Source: Argentina anserina (Eukaryota; Streptophyta; Magnoliopsida; Rosales; Rosaceae). Taken from it: DNA of 64,000 bases. Under the pieces are notes generated by a model that was given only the letters and a program-made list of their open reading frames with translations, had not been told where the DNA came from and did not search any database. The stretch lies in contig NC_065878.1 in NCBI RefSeq assembly GCF_933775445.1, positions 17,619,395 through 17,683,394 on the forward strand, read 5' to 3'. Shown in pieces: positions 1 through 11,222 of the stretch (the first letter of the stretch is position 1; each line of letters begins with the position of its first letter). The translations under genes were made by a program, and so were the position numbers.

Positions 1-1252
1 ATATTGTGAAAATGGTTTTGTATTAGAGTAATAGAGTTTGCTGGGGGTTTAAAAATTGGAAATAAATTATTTTTAAATATGCATTCTTTTCTTTATAGAT
101 TGGACTTAAACTTACTTCCTGGAAATGTTAGGGGATGCTTCATTGTTAGGTATCAAGATGCATATAAATTATGTTCATTCACTACTAATAGATACAAGGA
201 CTTTAATAATTAATTGGGATCAATGAACTTGTATTTTTTCTTTAACTCGTTGTGAGATTATTAACATGTACCTAACCAATGGCTGTGAATTGATTACCCA
301 AAGACTCAAAGAGCTTGTATTTTTTTCCAATTGGTTGTGAGAAAATATGCACTAACCTGTGGGCTAGGCTATGGCTGTGAATTTATTGCCCAGATGCATT
401 TTCTTTTCTTCCACTTTATCTAGGGAAAATTTCGGAATTAGTAATTATGCATCTTTATCCACTAGGCTGCATAAGATACATGAATCCTCCATCAGGGATC
501 AAGTTTTTCACATTCTATAGCTTAAAATGATTAGAGAAAACTCAGAAAAGAAGTATTCCTAGAAGGCAATCCAAGTAAAAAATGCTAAAGAAAAAGTAAC
601 AATCTCTAGGAATTACATGTCCCAAATGAGTATGATGAAAATATGCGCTGTCTGTTGTCTCTTCTGCTTAGTAGCATCATGCAGTATATTCTGAAGGGTC
701 ACCTAGTTTTGTTTGTTTTCTGAAAGTTGATTCTTCTTTCCCCATTTTCATCTCCCCCAACTTGTATTTTTCTTATCCCTTCATCTTGATGTGCTCAGCC
801 TTCTTTGAACACTGCCATCCATGACTCATGTCATGATTGAATGGTTTTGGTGATTGAGTTGTCTTTAGCATGAAACTATGGGTCCTTTACAACAGTTACA
901 TATGCTCTGAGAGGGTTCTGTTGAATCAAATTATATTTGTTTCATGTGTAACAGTTTAGGTAAATTATTCACAAAGAGTTCAAATAGATCCCTATTCCCA
1001 CATGCTATGCCACACCTAATCTTGTGAAGAGTCCCAAAACTCCCAATTGAATGAAAAGTTGCCTACTTTTGTTTCTACTAGTGTCCTTTTGCTGGTTTTA
1101 GTACCAGCTCTGATTTGACAGAAAGAATTCATCCACTTGGGTTTTTAATAATGTAAAAGGGGATTGTACTGTGTCAAATGTTAATGTTCATAGCTCTTGT
1201 TTCAGAAATGATTCTCATCTACTTTGATACTAAGTGTGTTGTCTGTGTTTAG
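1..1252 (+). other. Intron of the PIP2-type aquaporin gene
   Basis: No coding exon could be seen here. PIP2 genes usually have three introns, and the next exon downstream matches the usual 141-bp third exon, so this stretch is most simply the 3' part of the second intron, over 1.25 kb long. It ends in a pyrimidine-rich tract and TTTAG just before 1253. The first two exons lie outside the window. Confidence 0.6.
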
Positions 1253-1610
1253 GTTTTGGCACCACTTCCAATTGGGTTTGCTGTGTTCATGGTTCACTTG
1301 GCCACCATCCCAATCACCGGCACGGGCATCAACCCGGCTAGAAGTCTTGGAGCTGCAGTAATTTACGACAAAAAGAAGGCTTGGGATGACCAAGTAAGCA
1401 TTACTATGAATCCATTTTAAAGTCGTAATGAATCCCTTTTGTAAACGGGAAATGTATTCTCTTATTTTCTTAATTCATTTTGTTTTGCAGTGGATCTTCT
1501 GGGTTGGACCCTTTATTGGTGCAGCAATTGCAGCCTTCTACCACCAGTTCATCTTGAGAGCTGGAGTTGTTAAAGCACTAGGGTCATTCAGGAGCAACCC
1601 ACATAATTGA
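1253..1610 (+). CDS. PIP2-type plasma membrane aquaporin, last two exons (partial)
   Basis: Exon 1253-1393 (141 bp, 47 codons, phase 0) is followed by an intron 1394-1490 (GT...TTTTGCAG) and a last exon 1491-1610 ending in TGA. The first exon encodes transmembrane helix 5 and loop E with the second NPA box (GTGINPARS). The last exon encodes helix 6 ([15 protein letters not shown]) and a tail ending [11 protein letters not shown]. The SFRSN tail is typical of PIP2 rather than PIP1 and contains the serine that is phosphorylated in PIP2 gating and trafficking. PIP2 tetramers move water, and sometimes CO2 or H2O2, across the plasma membrane. The 141-bp exon length fits the family. The 5' exons are off the window, so the paralogue cannot be named. 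Confidence 0.93.
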
Positions 1611-2227
1611 ACTTTTTCAGAGTCACTTTGAAAGATGTTTGCTTCCGAAACATCATGTTTCAAGCCTTTTAGGGTTGGGAAACAGAGGAAGAAGAGTATG
1701 TACTTTCGAAAAGAATAACGGGGTGGTATTTGTGGTAGCTAGCTTATTATGCTTGTGTATGGAAGTTAAATTTCTATCCCTGGTATCTCAATTTGGTCCA
1801 GTAGAGGGATTAAATGTGGCATTGAATTGTAGATATAGTCCGGTGGAGTGGGGGGAGCTTTTTGTGTACCCCTTTGATGCTTTGATGTTTATTTTTTAAG
1901 CATTTTTTTAATCTACTTTTTTTGTAGTACAAACTCAAAAATGGTTTTATTCAGCAAGTACTACAAAAGATAGGGCTGCCCATAATAGCCATCTCATATG
2001 ACTTCATTTACATATGACTTCATTAGCCAACTAAGCAAATAAAATTAAAAGAACACCTACCTTTTGAATACCGTTTCATATGACTTCATTAGCCAACTAA
2101 GCAAATGGCAAATAAAATTAAAAGAACACCTACCTTTTGAATACCGTTTGTTTACTTGCCTAACAAAATTTAGAAGATCAAATATAGGGTGCCACCAAAT
2201 CACTGATTAGAAACTCAGTTTAAGTAG
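1611..2227. other. Aquaporin 3' UTR and spacer with a short tandem duplication
   Basis: The first few hundred bases are T-rich and probably the aquaporin 3' UTR. A direct duplication follows: 2011-2076 and 2077-2149 share the same 66-bp core, and the second unit has about 7 extra bases inside. No gene was seen. Confidence 0.6.
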
Positions 2228-2267
2228 TTTGGAGAGTTTCATATTGTTATTATTATTTTTGTGGTAG

Positions 2268-2452
2268 TTAAGCGGCAATTTTTTTCGGAATCCAATACCG
2301 TCGGATGACTCGTCAGATACAGGCTCAGGTATGCTTTCTGATATTTATTTCACCTCGGATGGGCTTACATGAGTTCCCAAATGTGCACCATGTCAATGTG
2401 AGTTCATTTTCTGATGTCTTGCATCTTTGCAGATGGAGGGCTAGTGCATTGA
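2268..2452 (+). pseudogene. 3' remnant of the duplicated small-exon gene
   Basis: The penultimate exon is at 2268-2328 and matches 20378-20437 of copy 2. Its T-run has seven T instead of six, which shifts the frame (61 bp instead of 60). The last exon starts at 2433 after TTTGCAG, but most of it and the following 3' region are deleted: only ATGGAG joins directly to GGCTAGTGCATTGAG, which in copy 2 lies about 150 bases further on. With no upstream exons and a shifted frame it cannot be functional. Confidence 0.8.
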
Positions 2453-2726
2453 GAAAATTGATATTTGTCTAAATTTATTAGCAAGTGAATGTTTAAATCA
2501 TACATCTCACATTTGAACCTAATATAATAGTAAGCACTTCAAGCGAACAAGCCATTACTAAAGCAGTGATTTTGTTATCTCTAGTCTTTACTGGACAGAG
2601 AATCTGGAAGACATTGTTACCCCAATCTGGAAATGAAAAAAAGCATTTTGATTAAACATGAACATCACGACAAGGAGGAACCAAATTAATTAACAATATT
2701 TTTCTTGGCATAAATTGTGTTTCTGA

Positions 2727-3173
2727 CAATGTTCTAAATATCCTAATATATCCCCGATATTAAGAAAACGATACGATAAGTTGTTTATCGGTCTATTATA
2801 TCGGTGCAGTTTTTAATTTATTTTTTAAAACGTCGTTTTGAAAAAATAATTTAAAGAAATTGAAAGTTTCATTGATAGCATTCAATGACAAGAGAGTTTA
2901 TGATAAATGATCACCTTTATTTTTATTAATTAATACTATTTATATATTTTAATTGTAAAAAAAAATCAAATAATTTTTTTATGAAGTTTATTTAGTACAT
3001 TTACTTCTATAAATTTTAATTTCTCAAGTTTATTTGAAATATTCTGATGTATATGTTTATAAATATATTAAATTTAATTAAAAATTAGCAAAAACGATAA
3101 ATTTGATATATCCCCATTTTATCCTTATTTTACAAAACCGATACGATGTCGATAACCGCTATTTAGACCATTG
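2727..3173. mobile_element. Short-TIR, MITE-like element (copy in duplication copy 1)
   Basis: The element begins CAATGTTCTAAATA and ends TATTTAGACCATTG, a degenerate inverted pair. It is AT-rich with several CGATAT motifs and no coding capacity. A related copy lies at the same place in duplication copy 2 (20992-21516). Duplication copy 3 lacks it near 26850, where the flanks meet directly. Target duplications are not clear. The superfamily was not assigned. Confidence 0.6.
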
Positions 3174-3507
3174 GTTTTTGATAATATGACGAGTTGTTTC
3201 AGTGTTTACTAATGAATTTACTTTCTTATCAAAGTTTCATCACATTCAACATATTCCTAGGTTAATGACATTTATAAACCCAAATTTTGATGAAACCCAG
3301 AAGAATCAACAAAAAATTTGTTTAGAAACGATGAAAGTCATATATTAGAATCAGGTAAAGTATGATACAACATGAACACATTCCGTCCTTACGGACTACG
3401 ACATAAATGAAATATGCAAAATAAACACTATATCTATGCTAAATATCTGGGTAAAGGCACCAAAAACTTAAAACATAACTCTGGTAGCAATGCTAAATTA
3501 TTGGCTT

Positions 3508-4813
3508 TCAGAAGGAAGCGATAAAGTAGAAGTCGCAACTCCAATCAGTGGTGCGCTTAGCAAAGTCAGAAACCTCCTCTTCAACTGACTTCGGCTGAGA
3601 ACCAACAGGCCTATCATCCATTACCAACTTCTTCTTCGGGCCAAATTTCTTCCTCGGGGCCCTCTTCGGCCCAGCTTGAGTAGGGCCTTCCCCAACCACC
3701 TTGGGCTTATTAATCGAGCACTTGGGCCTGCCTACTTTCCGCTTCTTGTTGGGCGAGATGGCCAAAAGCCCATCTTGGCGAAAAAGATCGAGCTCAGCCC
3801 GGAGGGGGAGCTCCAATTCTGCCGCTCTTCCACCAGCGCAAACTTCAGCCCGTACCTTTTTAGCATCGCCGCCACCTCTATCTCAACAACTCTCTTCCTG
3901 CTCACCACCAACTGCAACTCCGTAGACTTCACAAGCGGTTAAGTGCACACCAGCAGAGACACTGCGGCTACCATGGCGGCCGGACCAAACTTCCCAGCCA
4001 ACTCAGTGGGCGTCACCCCAGGAATCGAGAACATCATTTGATACATGTTTGTCGCTAACCCAGAAGAAACGGCTTCGATAGAACTCAAACCCGACCGAGC
4101 CCCTAACCCCAGCCCTACACAATGGTTAGGATTTTTAAAAGGCTGCAACATCGCCGGAGACTCCACCTCCGCAACCCTAGCCTCCGAGACGTCAGGTTGA
4201 CTAGGGAACTTCCCACCGATGTGCTCTATTATCCCACAAGTACGACAAAACAACGACGTACGATCATATTTGAACGTAAGCATCGCTGGAACCCTAGCCG
4301 ACCCAAACTCAAACCTCATCGGGGGAAACGCTTACCAGATTGGCTCTGTAAGATCAGTTGGTGAAAAATTTGCACCCTTGCCCTAGTCCCTCTCCAGATC
4401 TCCTTCTCAAAAAGCTCCTCAATTTTACCTAGGGTTTCACCAACCAACGCCACCGCACCCTCCGTCATCAGAGCATCAGGAAGCCCATAAATCTCCACAG
4501 TCACCGGAAACCCCAAGATCGACACCAAGGCTGGATTTGTCAGACCGTCGTACGTTGCCGAGACAAAGATAGCCCTATTATAGAACCAAGGGCCGTTTGA
4601 AACCACCTCATCCCTCTCCTCTACCTTCTTGAAACGCAGCACAAACCTATCACCATGGGCGCACATCTGCAAACGATTCTTGTACCAATCAACCTCTCCA
4701 CTGCAAAAGGGTGATGAGACATAGCTGCATCACTGGCCTCACCGACAAACACCATTGTGCCCTTCTCCTTGATAGCAAGAGTGGCAGCAAAACAAAAAGA
4801 GTTTGTCAGACAT
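3508..4813 (-). pseudogene. DUF4283/zinc-knuckle retroelement-type gene, decayed (copy 1)
   Basis: Read on the minus strand from 4813. A short N-terminal piece comes first, then a DUF4283-like domain (about 4672-4316: LQMCAHGDRFVLRF, VSNGPWFYNRAIF, ILGFPVTVEIYGLPDALM). A zinc-knuckle region follows (about 4319-4200), and a basic tail contains KVGRPKCSINKP, resembling an AT-hook. DUF4283 with a CCHC knuckle is the gag-like ORF1 arrangement of many plant LINE elements. The last knuckle cysteine is replaced by Phe (CRTCGIIEHIGGKF), and the domains sit in different frames, so the gene is broken. A possible acceptor (TTTTGCAG) just before the DUF4283 part leaves open an ancestral intron. No reverse transcriptase was seen nearby. 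The paralogue is at 28449-29613. Confidence 0.7.
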
Positions 4814-6943
4814 GATCGTTGACTTGTTTGTGCTAAGCAAACGAGACATGATTAATAGCTATATTCGGCCTGCAATGTACTACATCACCAAGCTGAATGA
4901 GACTACTTTGTACCCTTTTTCTCTTGTTTTTTTATGTGCTTTGGTAATATAAAAAAATGAAAAATCGTCTCATTCACTTCAAATCAATGTGGAAGTGATT
5001 AAGCACGTTACTTTAATTCTGATTTAAAGGTCTAAGCACTTTATTGCAGTTTTGGATTACCAGTAGACGGGAGATGAGCGGCAAAACAAGCATTTTGTTA
5101 CTAAAGCATTTCCAAGTATACAAAGAACTAGCTGGCCTTTCAGGGCTTAACTTTGCTTACACAGATAATGGTGCAATATATTACACAAAGGCGATTCTTC
5201 TCTTCCTCTTGCACTCCATTTAGGATAGTAGCTGGAAAGATCATAATTCATCGAGGACGTTCCAAGTAGATTCTATGCGGAAGTGACCTCTAACGTTTGG
5301 CATGGGCTACTATGCGGAAGTGTTGGCGGTTTGGTAGGTTCCTTTGGCTATGGTGTGGAGGCGATGAGTGACGGTAGCCTGAATCTAGGCTTGGGGCGTG
5401 AGTCCAATCTCCTTTTTGTTGGGCATTTGGTGTAGCTTGAACGGTTTGCCGGATGGATGGCGATGGTGGCGGCGACAAAGTGCAGGGCAACGTTAAGCCA
5501 TTTTTCCTTGTTTGGGCTTTGGCCTTAATTAATTAGGATTGTTGGAGTGGGCTTGGTTCTTGAGTATTAGGATTAGGGTTTCTCTTGGTCTATTAGACCC
5601 TGGGGATGCCTTGACAGATGTGGTTCCTTCGGTGGATGACTCTCCTACCATGTAGGAGGGTGTGAGTCTGTAATAAGTTAGATCTAGTCTAGCAATTCTT
5701 TTTTGCATTGGTCATTTGTCTCATTCTAAGGCTTTTTGATATTGAGATAGCTTGAGTACTTAGTTTTTGACTTACTTAGTTGGGTTGTTTCAAACAATTC
5801 AATTTTGTCGTAGTGCAAGAATGACTTGTGTTTATGGGAATACAAACTTTTCATGATTAATGGAATTGCTTCCATTTTGGATAAATAAAAAGTGTTATAA
5901 GTCTTGAGTCCGGGAGCAACTACAGTTTCCCTTTTAAGCACATAGATTGATATATAAAAAAAAGTAAAGAGGTAGCCTACTCATTCTCGTTAATTAAATT
6001 GATATAAGAAAAGTAAAGAGGTAGCCTAGTCATTCTCGTTAATTAAGCCAACTGATCATCTATAGTTTTTTAGGTGTAAAGATTAAAGTCCAATGCCCAG
6101 TGTCATAGTTATTAGTCTGGATAGTTTTGATATCTGATGGATATATATAAACACACACTTATAGCCTCGCCTCAAACTGAATGGTATATCCGCATATATA
6201 ATAGGACTAGAAATACCATCAGTCATCAGTATAAAGCCAAAGTACCATCAGTTTGAGTAAAAGTTACTTTCTATATAACCATTGGTAACTGGTAAACTTA
6301 AAACATTAGCTTGAGTACGTTATACAAAAGTGGCTGAACAACATACATATCGACTAGGGGTGGAATTCGGCCTAACGGTTCAGTTTTGGGCTCAAATCGG
6401 AAACTGAACTGAAATTGAACTTCGGTTCGGTTCGCGGTTCTCCGATATACTAAATTAAAAACTGAACCGACCAATTCGGTTCGGTTCGGTTTTATTTTTC
6501 GTTTTTTTTTTAATTTGAAAAAAAAAGACTGAATCACTGAATGAGACATATGGTTCCATCTGAGGAGCTAAATCTCTTTTTTACCCTAAACCAATCATTT
6601 CTAACAATCAAAGCATTATAATTTTACACAATCTATAGTTTCATACACCATAAAACACAAATTCAAAGTCAAAACTTCAAAGTAAATTGAGTTCACCAAA
6701 GTCCAAATAAACATGAAATTTTTCATAACAAATGAGTCTCCTTGTCAATGCATAATCCCTCATTCATCAATTCTCAAGACCATGAAGTGGTGTTTGGTGT
6801 CAACATATCATTCCAAACATTTCCCACCACCACTTTTGAACATGACTCCTTTCGTAATTCTACATCCAACATTAACAAGAGAAATATCACATATTAGAAA
6901 AGTCTGATGTATATAAACTTTAATACATCAAATATTAGAAACC

Positions 6944-7490
6944 TCAAATGTTACCTTCAACAACTTCACGACATATTTCAACCTCTTCCGTAGTGAGTTC
7001 ATGACTTATGGCAACATTATCATTCGTAATCCAATTTTGAACACATATCAATGCCTCCATTTTAGGACTTAATGAAGCACGGTATGAATCAATCACCCTC
7101 CCACTAGTGCTAAAGCAAGACTCTGAAGCTATAGTGGACACATGAATAGCTAATACATCTCTAACAATGCGTGCCAATATAGGGTACTTGTGAATTCCAT
7201 TTATCTTTCACCAATCCAACAAATGGAATTTCTCATGATCACTTTCCATAGCATCTCCAAGATACCTATAATGTCATTGTTAATTACTTCGGTTCTCCTT
7301 GCTCTTCTCCTTTCTTCTTTCTCCTTCGACATCTTATCAAACTCCGTTAAACCCTTAATTGAAGTCGAACTCCCTACATTCCCCTCATTAGACACTTGAG
7401 AATCACTAACACTAAATCCTTCATCTTCCTCATAAACCTTGTAAATATCATACAAGAGGTCTTTCACCATCTTCCTCATAAACATACAAG
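6944..7490 (-). pseudogene. hAT transposase C-terminal (hATC dimerisation) fragment
   Basis: Two minus-strand frames, 7485-7201 and 7177-6944, carry an acidic linker followed by ILARIVRDVLAIHVSTIAS, ESCFSTSGRVIDSYRASLSP and LICVQNWI. This is the hATC signature in which transposase subunits dimerise. The frames are separated by a shift near 7190. No BED zinc finger or catalytic RNase-H-like region was found upstream, so this is an inactive remnant. It sits at the end of the element opposite to where the start would be, as expected for a minus-strand gene. Confidence 0.85.
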
Positions 7491-7670
7491 AGGTCTTTCA
7501 CCATATTCCTCATAAACCTTGTAAATATCATACTAGAGACTACTAGAACTATCATTCATAAGAAACAGATATACATAAAGGACTCAAACATGTGTTTAAA
7601 CTTGAATAGCTATATACTAATTTAAACAGAAAAATGTTGTGCATGTGTTTATGAAGTTTTTAAAAAAAAT

Positions 7671-8110
7671 TCTCATGAAACAACTTTTTACAGGGACAAT
7701 GTCAAACCCATTGATCCTGCTATATGTGTATTAGAGAGATGCATGTTGACAATGTGAATCCACTGGTAAGATCACTTTGATTGATGATGAAAGAGTGGCT
7801 AAATATACTATTACCACACTATTTAGAGCATATAGAAATCATTGTAGCACACAAGTAAGCACTGAATTTATACAACAGAGTGAACTGAATTCTCATGAAA
7901 CAACTTTTTACAGGGACAATGTCAAACCCATTGATCCTGCTATATGTGTATTAGAGAGATGCATGTTGACAATGTGAATCCACTGGTAAGATCACTTTGA
8001 TTGATGATGAAAGAGTGGCTAAATATACTATTACCACACTATTTAGAGCATATAGAAATCATTGTAGCACACAAGTAAGCACTGAATTTATACAACAGAG
8101 TGAACTGAAT
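7671..8110. repeat. Exact tandem duplication, 2 x 220 bp
   Basis: Bases 7671-7890 and 7891-8110 appear identical wherever compared. They begin TCTCATGAAACAACTTTTTA and end TGAACTGAAT. Identity of the units points to a recent duplication, or an assembly artefact, inside the old hAT relic. Confidence 0.95.
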
Positions 8111-8577
8111 TTTATATGCAAATCGATAAACGTCACTGATCCATAGCAAATGCTATAATTGCTATTTATCTAAATTAGAGGAAGGGAATGATATTCTAAT
8201 AACTCACCTCACTTTGATGAGCAATTAAAGATTGGACAGGCTTGGTAACTGATGGATTCCGGAAATCCTGCACCTACTGAAACAAATTACAATGGTCAAT
8301 TACCTGTTAAATCCTGCATGTACAACCATTCTAGTCACATTTATATATCACGAATGATGCAAGTACAACCAATTTGCATGAATGGAACATTAAACTGACA
8401 ATTTGAAACTCAGACGTTATATATCTATACCCTAAAATATTAGAAGTGGAAAAGATAAGACTTATAGCTAAACAGCTTCAATACAAATTTGATGATGATT
8501 AAAATGGTTGTTCAAATGTAACTATCCATCCCGACCACCCATATCTACTGATTTTGATAAATGTATGACCAAACAAA

Positions 8578-8930
8578 GCTCAGAGCCTCAGCAACCACAG
8601 ATCAAAATAAGACAAAATTAGTCACTAGAAAACCTTAACAAATTATGCATTAGTCACTAAACACACTAAGCTCAGAGCTTCAGCAGCCACATATCAAAAT
8701 AAGACTACATTTAGTCACTAGAAAACCACAACAAATTATGCATCAGTCACTCAACACACTAAGCTCAGAGCCTCAGCAGCCACATATCAAAATAAGACTA
8801 CATTTAGTCACTAGAAAACCACGACAAATTATGCATCATTCACTCAACACACTAAGCTCAGAGTCTCAGAAGCCACAGATCAAAATAAGACTACAAATCT
8901 ACATAAGCCACAAATCACAGTTCAAGCTTA
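8578..8930. repeat. Tandem repeat, about 92-bp unit, nearly four units
   Basis: Units begin GCTCAGAGCCTCAGCA at 8578, 8670, 8763 and 8856, giving periods of 92, 93 and 93. The last unit is truncated. Each holds TTAGTCACTAGAAAACC and a TTATGCAT core. Units differ by a few substitutions. The apparent ORF here is a by-product of the repeat. Confidence 0.93.
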
Positions 8931-9814
8931 TTTAGAACAATATGATTAATTCCTAGTAAGATCAAAACTTTAACCATGTAGTATGAAACTACAAGTCTAC
9001 AACCATGTCCAAAGTACAAACAACCTCAAACTTCGACACAAGTTATAGAACCAGGCCTATAACATTATAACAAACAAAGTTCTTAAATGGACTGAATAGT
9101 CAACCTATAATTACAACCAAATTGAGGTTCATCTCATACCCTTTCTCTACTTCAAATTCAATTCAAAATCCATTGAGGACTAGCCGACCAGCATGAGAAA
9201 CATAGAGAGATTAGAGTGACAAGGCATACGAAATGGGATTAGGGTTTTACCTGGAAGAGAAACCTGCCTCTGGGAGTGAGTGAAACCTTAAGATTTGCCA
9301 TTGGGAAATGAAATGGCTCCGACGAGCAGGTGCGAACCGTGCGATGTTAACGTCGGGTAGAGAGACTGCGAGGATGCGATGCAGCTAGAGTAGAGAGACT
9401 CTAATGCCGACGCAGTGGTGGGATTGACAGCGGCAACTCTAGCAAGCTCCTTACTGTCGGGTCGGAAGAAGAACAACGTGAGCCGTGAGGTCGTGAAGAC
9501 TGAAGAGGAGCTCTTTGAGTCTTTGGTGAATCAAGAGATTCGGGACGGCATAATAGGAACTGAGGAGTGAGGAGTCGAGGCCTCGAGGGTTTTCATTTTG
9601 GGTAATAGGGGAAAAACTAAACGATGTCGTTTGATACTTTAGGGTTTAGTTATTTCAATTCGGTTCGGCCTAAACGGTTCAGGTCGACCCGTGAACTGAA
9701 ATCGAACAGAATTTTTTTTCTTCAGTTTTTCAATTTTTTTTTTCAGTTTGGTTTTCTCTTCAGTTTAGGCTCGGTTTTTTCGGGTCGGTTTTTCGGTCCG
9801 GAGTGCCACCCCTA

Positions 9815-10311
9815 ACTATCACGCCCTGGTCTTAATATCAGTGGTTTTTACCGCACCAGATGCTGGTCGCAACGCATAGTAAAATGTTACAGAGTGGAAT
9901 GTAACTAAAAAAATAAAAGGCTTGCTTCTAAGCTCTTCTTTCTAGGCTTGTCCAATCGTGGCTCGGTAAAATCTTTACTTATCTGCAAAATAGTGTAAAA
10001 ATGGGTGGGTGAGCATAACCACGCGCTCAGTGAGTAGATCATGTAATATGTCAGTGAAGCAGTATCATTTTTAATACACACTACAAAATAGTATGTATAT
10101 CGTATACACATCGATCACATCAATTTATGAGATCGCATCCTCCATTCTTATTGGATATCCTTCAATTTAGTGTAGCTCACGGGCACCTAATGGCCTTCCT
10201 ACCTTATAGAATCGTATGCCACATCCTTACTTCGGCGTAACCAATCAAGAAGTTCACATGTTCCATGATTATTACACAGTGGATCATACGCATTATATAT
10301 ATATATATATG
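9815..10311. other. Anonymous AT-rich spacer
   Basis: No gene was recognised. The stretch starts CTATCACGCCCTGGTC, which resembles an LTR-type edge but has no partner in the window. It ends in a (TA)n microsatellite at about 10293-10311. Confidence 0.5.
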
Positions 10312-10690
10312 TACAGTCCTTATCCAGAGTGAAACTTCACTATGAAATTAAAGAGTGAAATTCCAATTTTGACACACTTTTTGGTCAAATGTTTTCACCA
10401 TAAGCAATTCAATATTTATGTATGTTATTCAAGATCATCTTTATAAAATTTCATCTAATTCGGACATTATTAAGATATTGAAATTAGATTAAATCAATGA
10501 ATGAATTAAAAATGTTCAACATAAACCGTTCATGTAAATCTCAATTTTAGAAACTTAAACCATTGTTGAATTAGATGAAACTTTGTAGAGATGATCTTGA
10601 ATAGTATACCTAAATATTGAATCACTTATGGTGAAAACATTTGACCGAAAAGTGTGCCAAAATTGAAACTTCACTCTGTATAGGAACTGT
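10312..10690. mobile_element. Foldback MITE inserted in a (TA)n tract (reference copy)
   Basis: The left end ACAGTCCTTATCCAGAGTGA and the right end, in reverse complement ACAGTTCCTATACAGAGTGA, begin inverted arms about 150 bp long around a short core. Both outer edges run straight into (TA)n. Related copies lie at 29705-30106, 30107-30220 (one arm) and 31493-31825. Insertion into TA microsatellites recalls the Micron MITEs of rice. No coding capacity. Confidence 0.85.
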
Positions 10691-11032
10691 ATATATATAT
10701 ATATATATATATATATTTCCACATATTTCACAAATAGACATGCTTCACTTAAAAATAGATAGATATTTCAACATAGATCTAAAATATGCTTTTCGAATAA
10801 TTTAAAATCATATAAGAATATCTGGAACAGATTACATAAACCACTCACCTCGCCACCTCCATGTACCAAACGTAAACATAACCATAAACCGAGCCTTCTA
10901 GAAATCACTCTTGGATCTAACTCAAACTTATAGAATATAAAGATAACATTGATACGAATCCGTAGGCGCTCGCAGATTCAAAATCAGAGTTACGGATAAA
11001 AAGTTATGATTAAAACAATTTCTTAAGAGAGA

Positions 11033-11215
11033 GAGAGAAAAAAGTCTCTTAAATGTACAGAAGAAAAGAGAAGGGTGCGCTCGTATTTATAGGAAAGAGC
11101 TGACGGACATAAAAGAGAGAAAATATGGAGAGAGAGAGAAAAAAAAATCTCTCAAATGTACGGAGGAAAGAAAAGGGTGTGCTTCTATTTATAAGGAAGA
11201 GCTGACTGACATAAT
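11033..11215. repeat. Degenerate tandem duplication, about 100 bp
   Basis: Two units share a purine-rich GAGAGAGAAAAAA stretch, then TCTCTTAAATGTAC / TCTCAAATGTACGG, GAAAAGGGTG and a TATTTATAGGAAAGAGCTGA ending. No coding content. The second unit abuts the inverted-repeat element at 11223. Confidence 0.75.
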
Positions 11216-11222
11216 AGGAGAA

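Larger units (their letters stand above)
2228..6354 (+). repeat. Segmental duplication, copy 1 (truncated on the left)
   Basis: From TTTGGAGAGTTTC at 2228 the sequence runs parallel to 20337 onward (copy 2) and 26110 onward (copy 3). It covers the 3' end of the small-exon gene, its downstream spacer, a DUF4283-type retroelement gene and the flank up to ACATACATATCGACT at 6341-6355. Copy 2 matches only to 21621. Copy 3 matches throughout, apart from insertions specific to one copy. The left break lies inside the intron before the penultimate exon. The right break is the edge of a hAT element. Segment 4848-5225 has no counterpart in copy 3, and no gene was seen in it. Confidence 0.85.
6355..9814 (-). 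mobile_element. hAT transposon relic, internally rearranged
   Basis: The ends are TAGGGGTGG and CCACCCCTA, an inverted pair typical of plant hAT elements. Both subterminal regions are crowded with GGTTCGGTT-type repeats (6380-6500 and 9655-9800), as expected for hAT transposase-binding regions. The only transposase part left is the C-terminal dimerisation region at 6944-7490 on the minus strand. The rest is replaced by tandem repeats (7671-8110, 8578-8930) and anonymous sequence. The left edge is confirmed because the related site in duplication copy 3 (about 32229-32243) continues without it. No convincing 8-bp target duplication remains. Confidence 0.75.

Noticed and set aside
1202..1393. 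Minus-strand ORF over the first aquaporin exon
   Set aside because: The plus strand encodes the NPA-containing PIP exon with correct splice sites.
8578..8930. Regular repeat array resembling a CRISPR
   Set aside because: Units are about 92 bp and contiguous with no unique spacers, and the DNA is plant nuclear; it is an ordinary tandem repeat.
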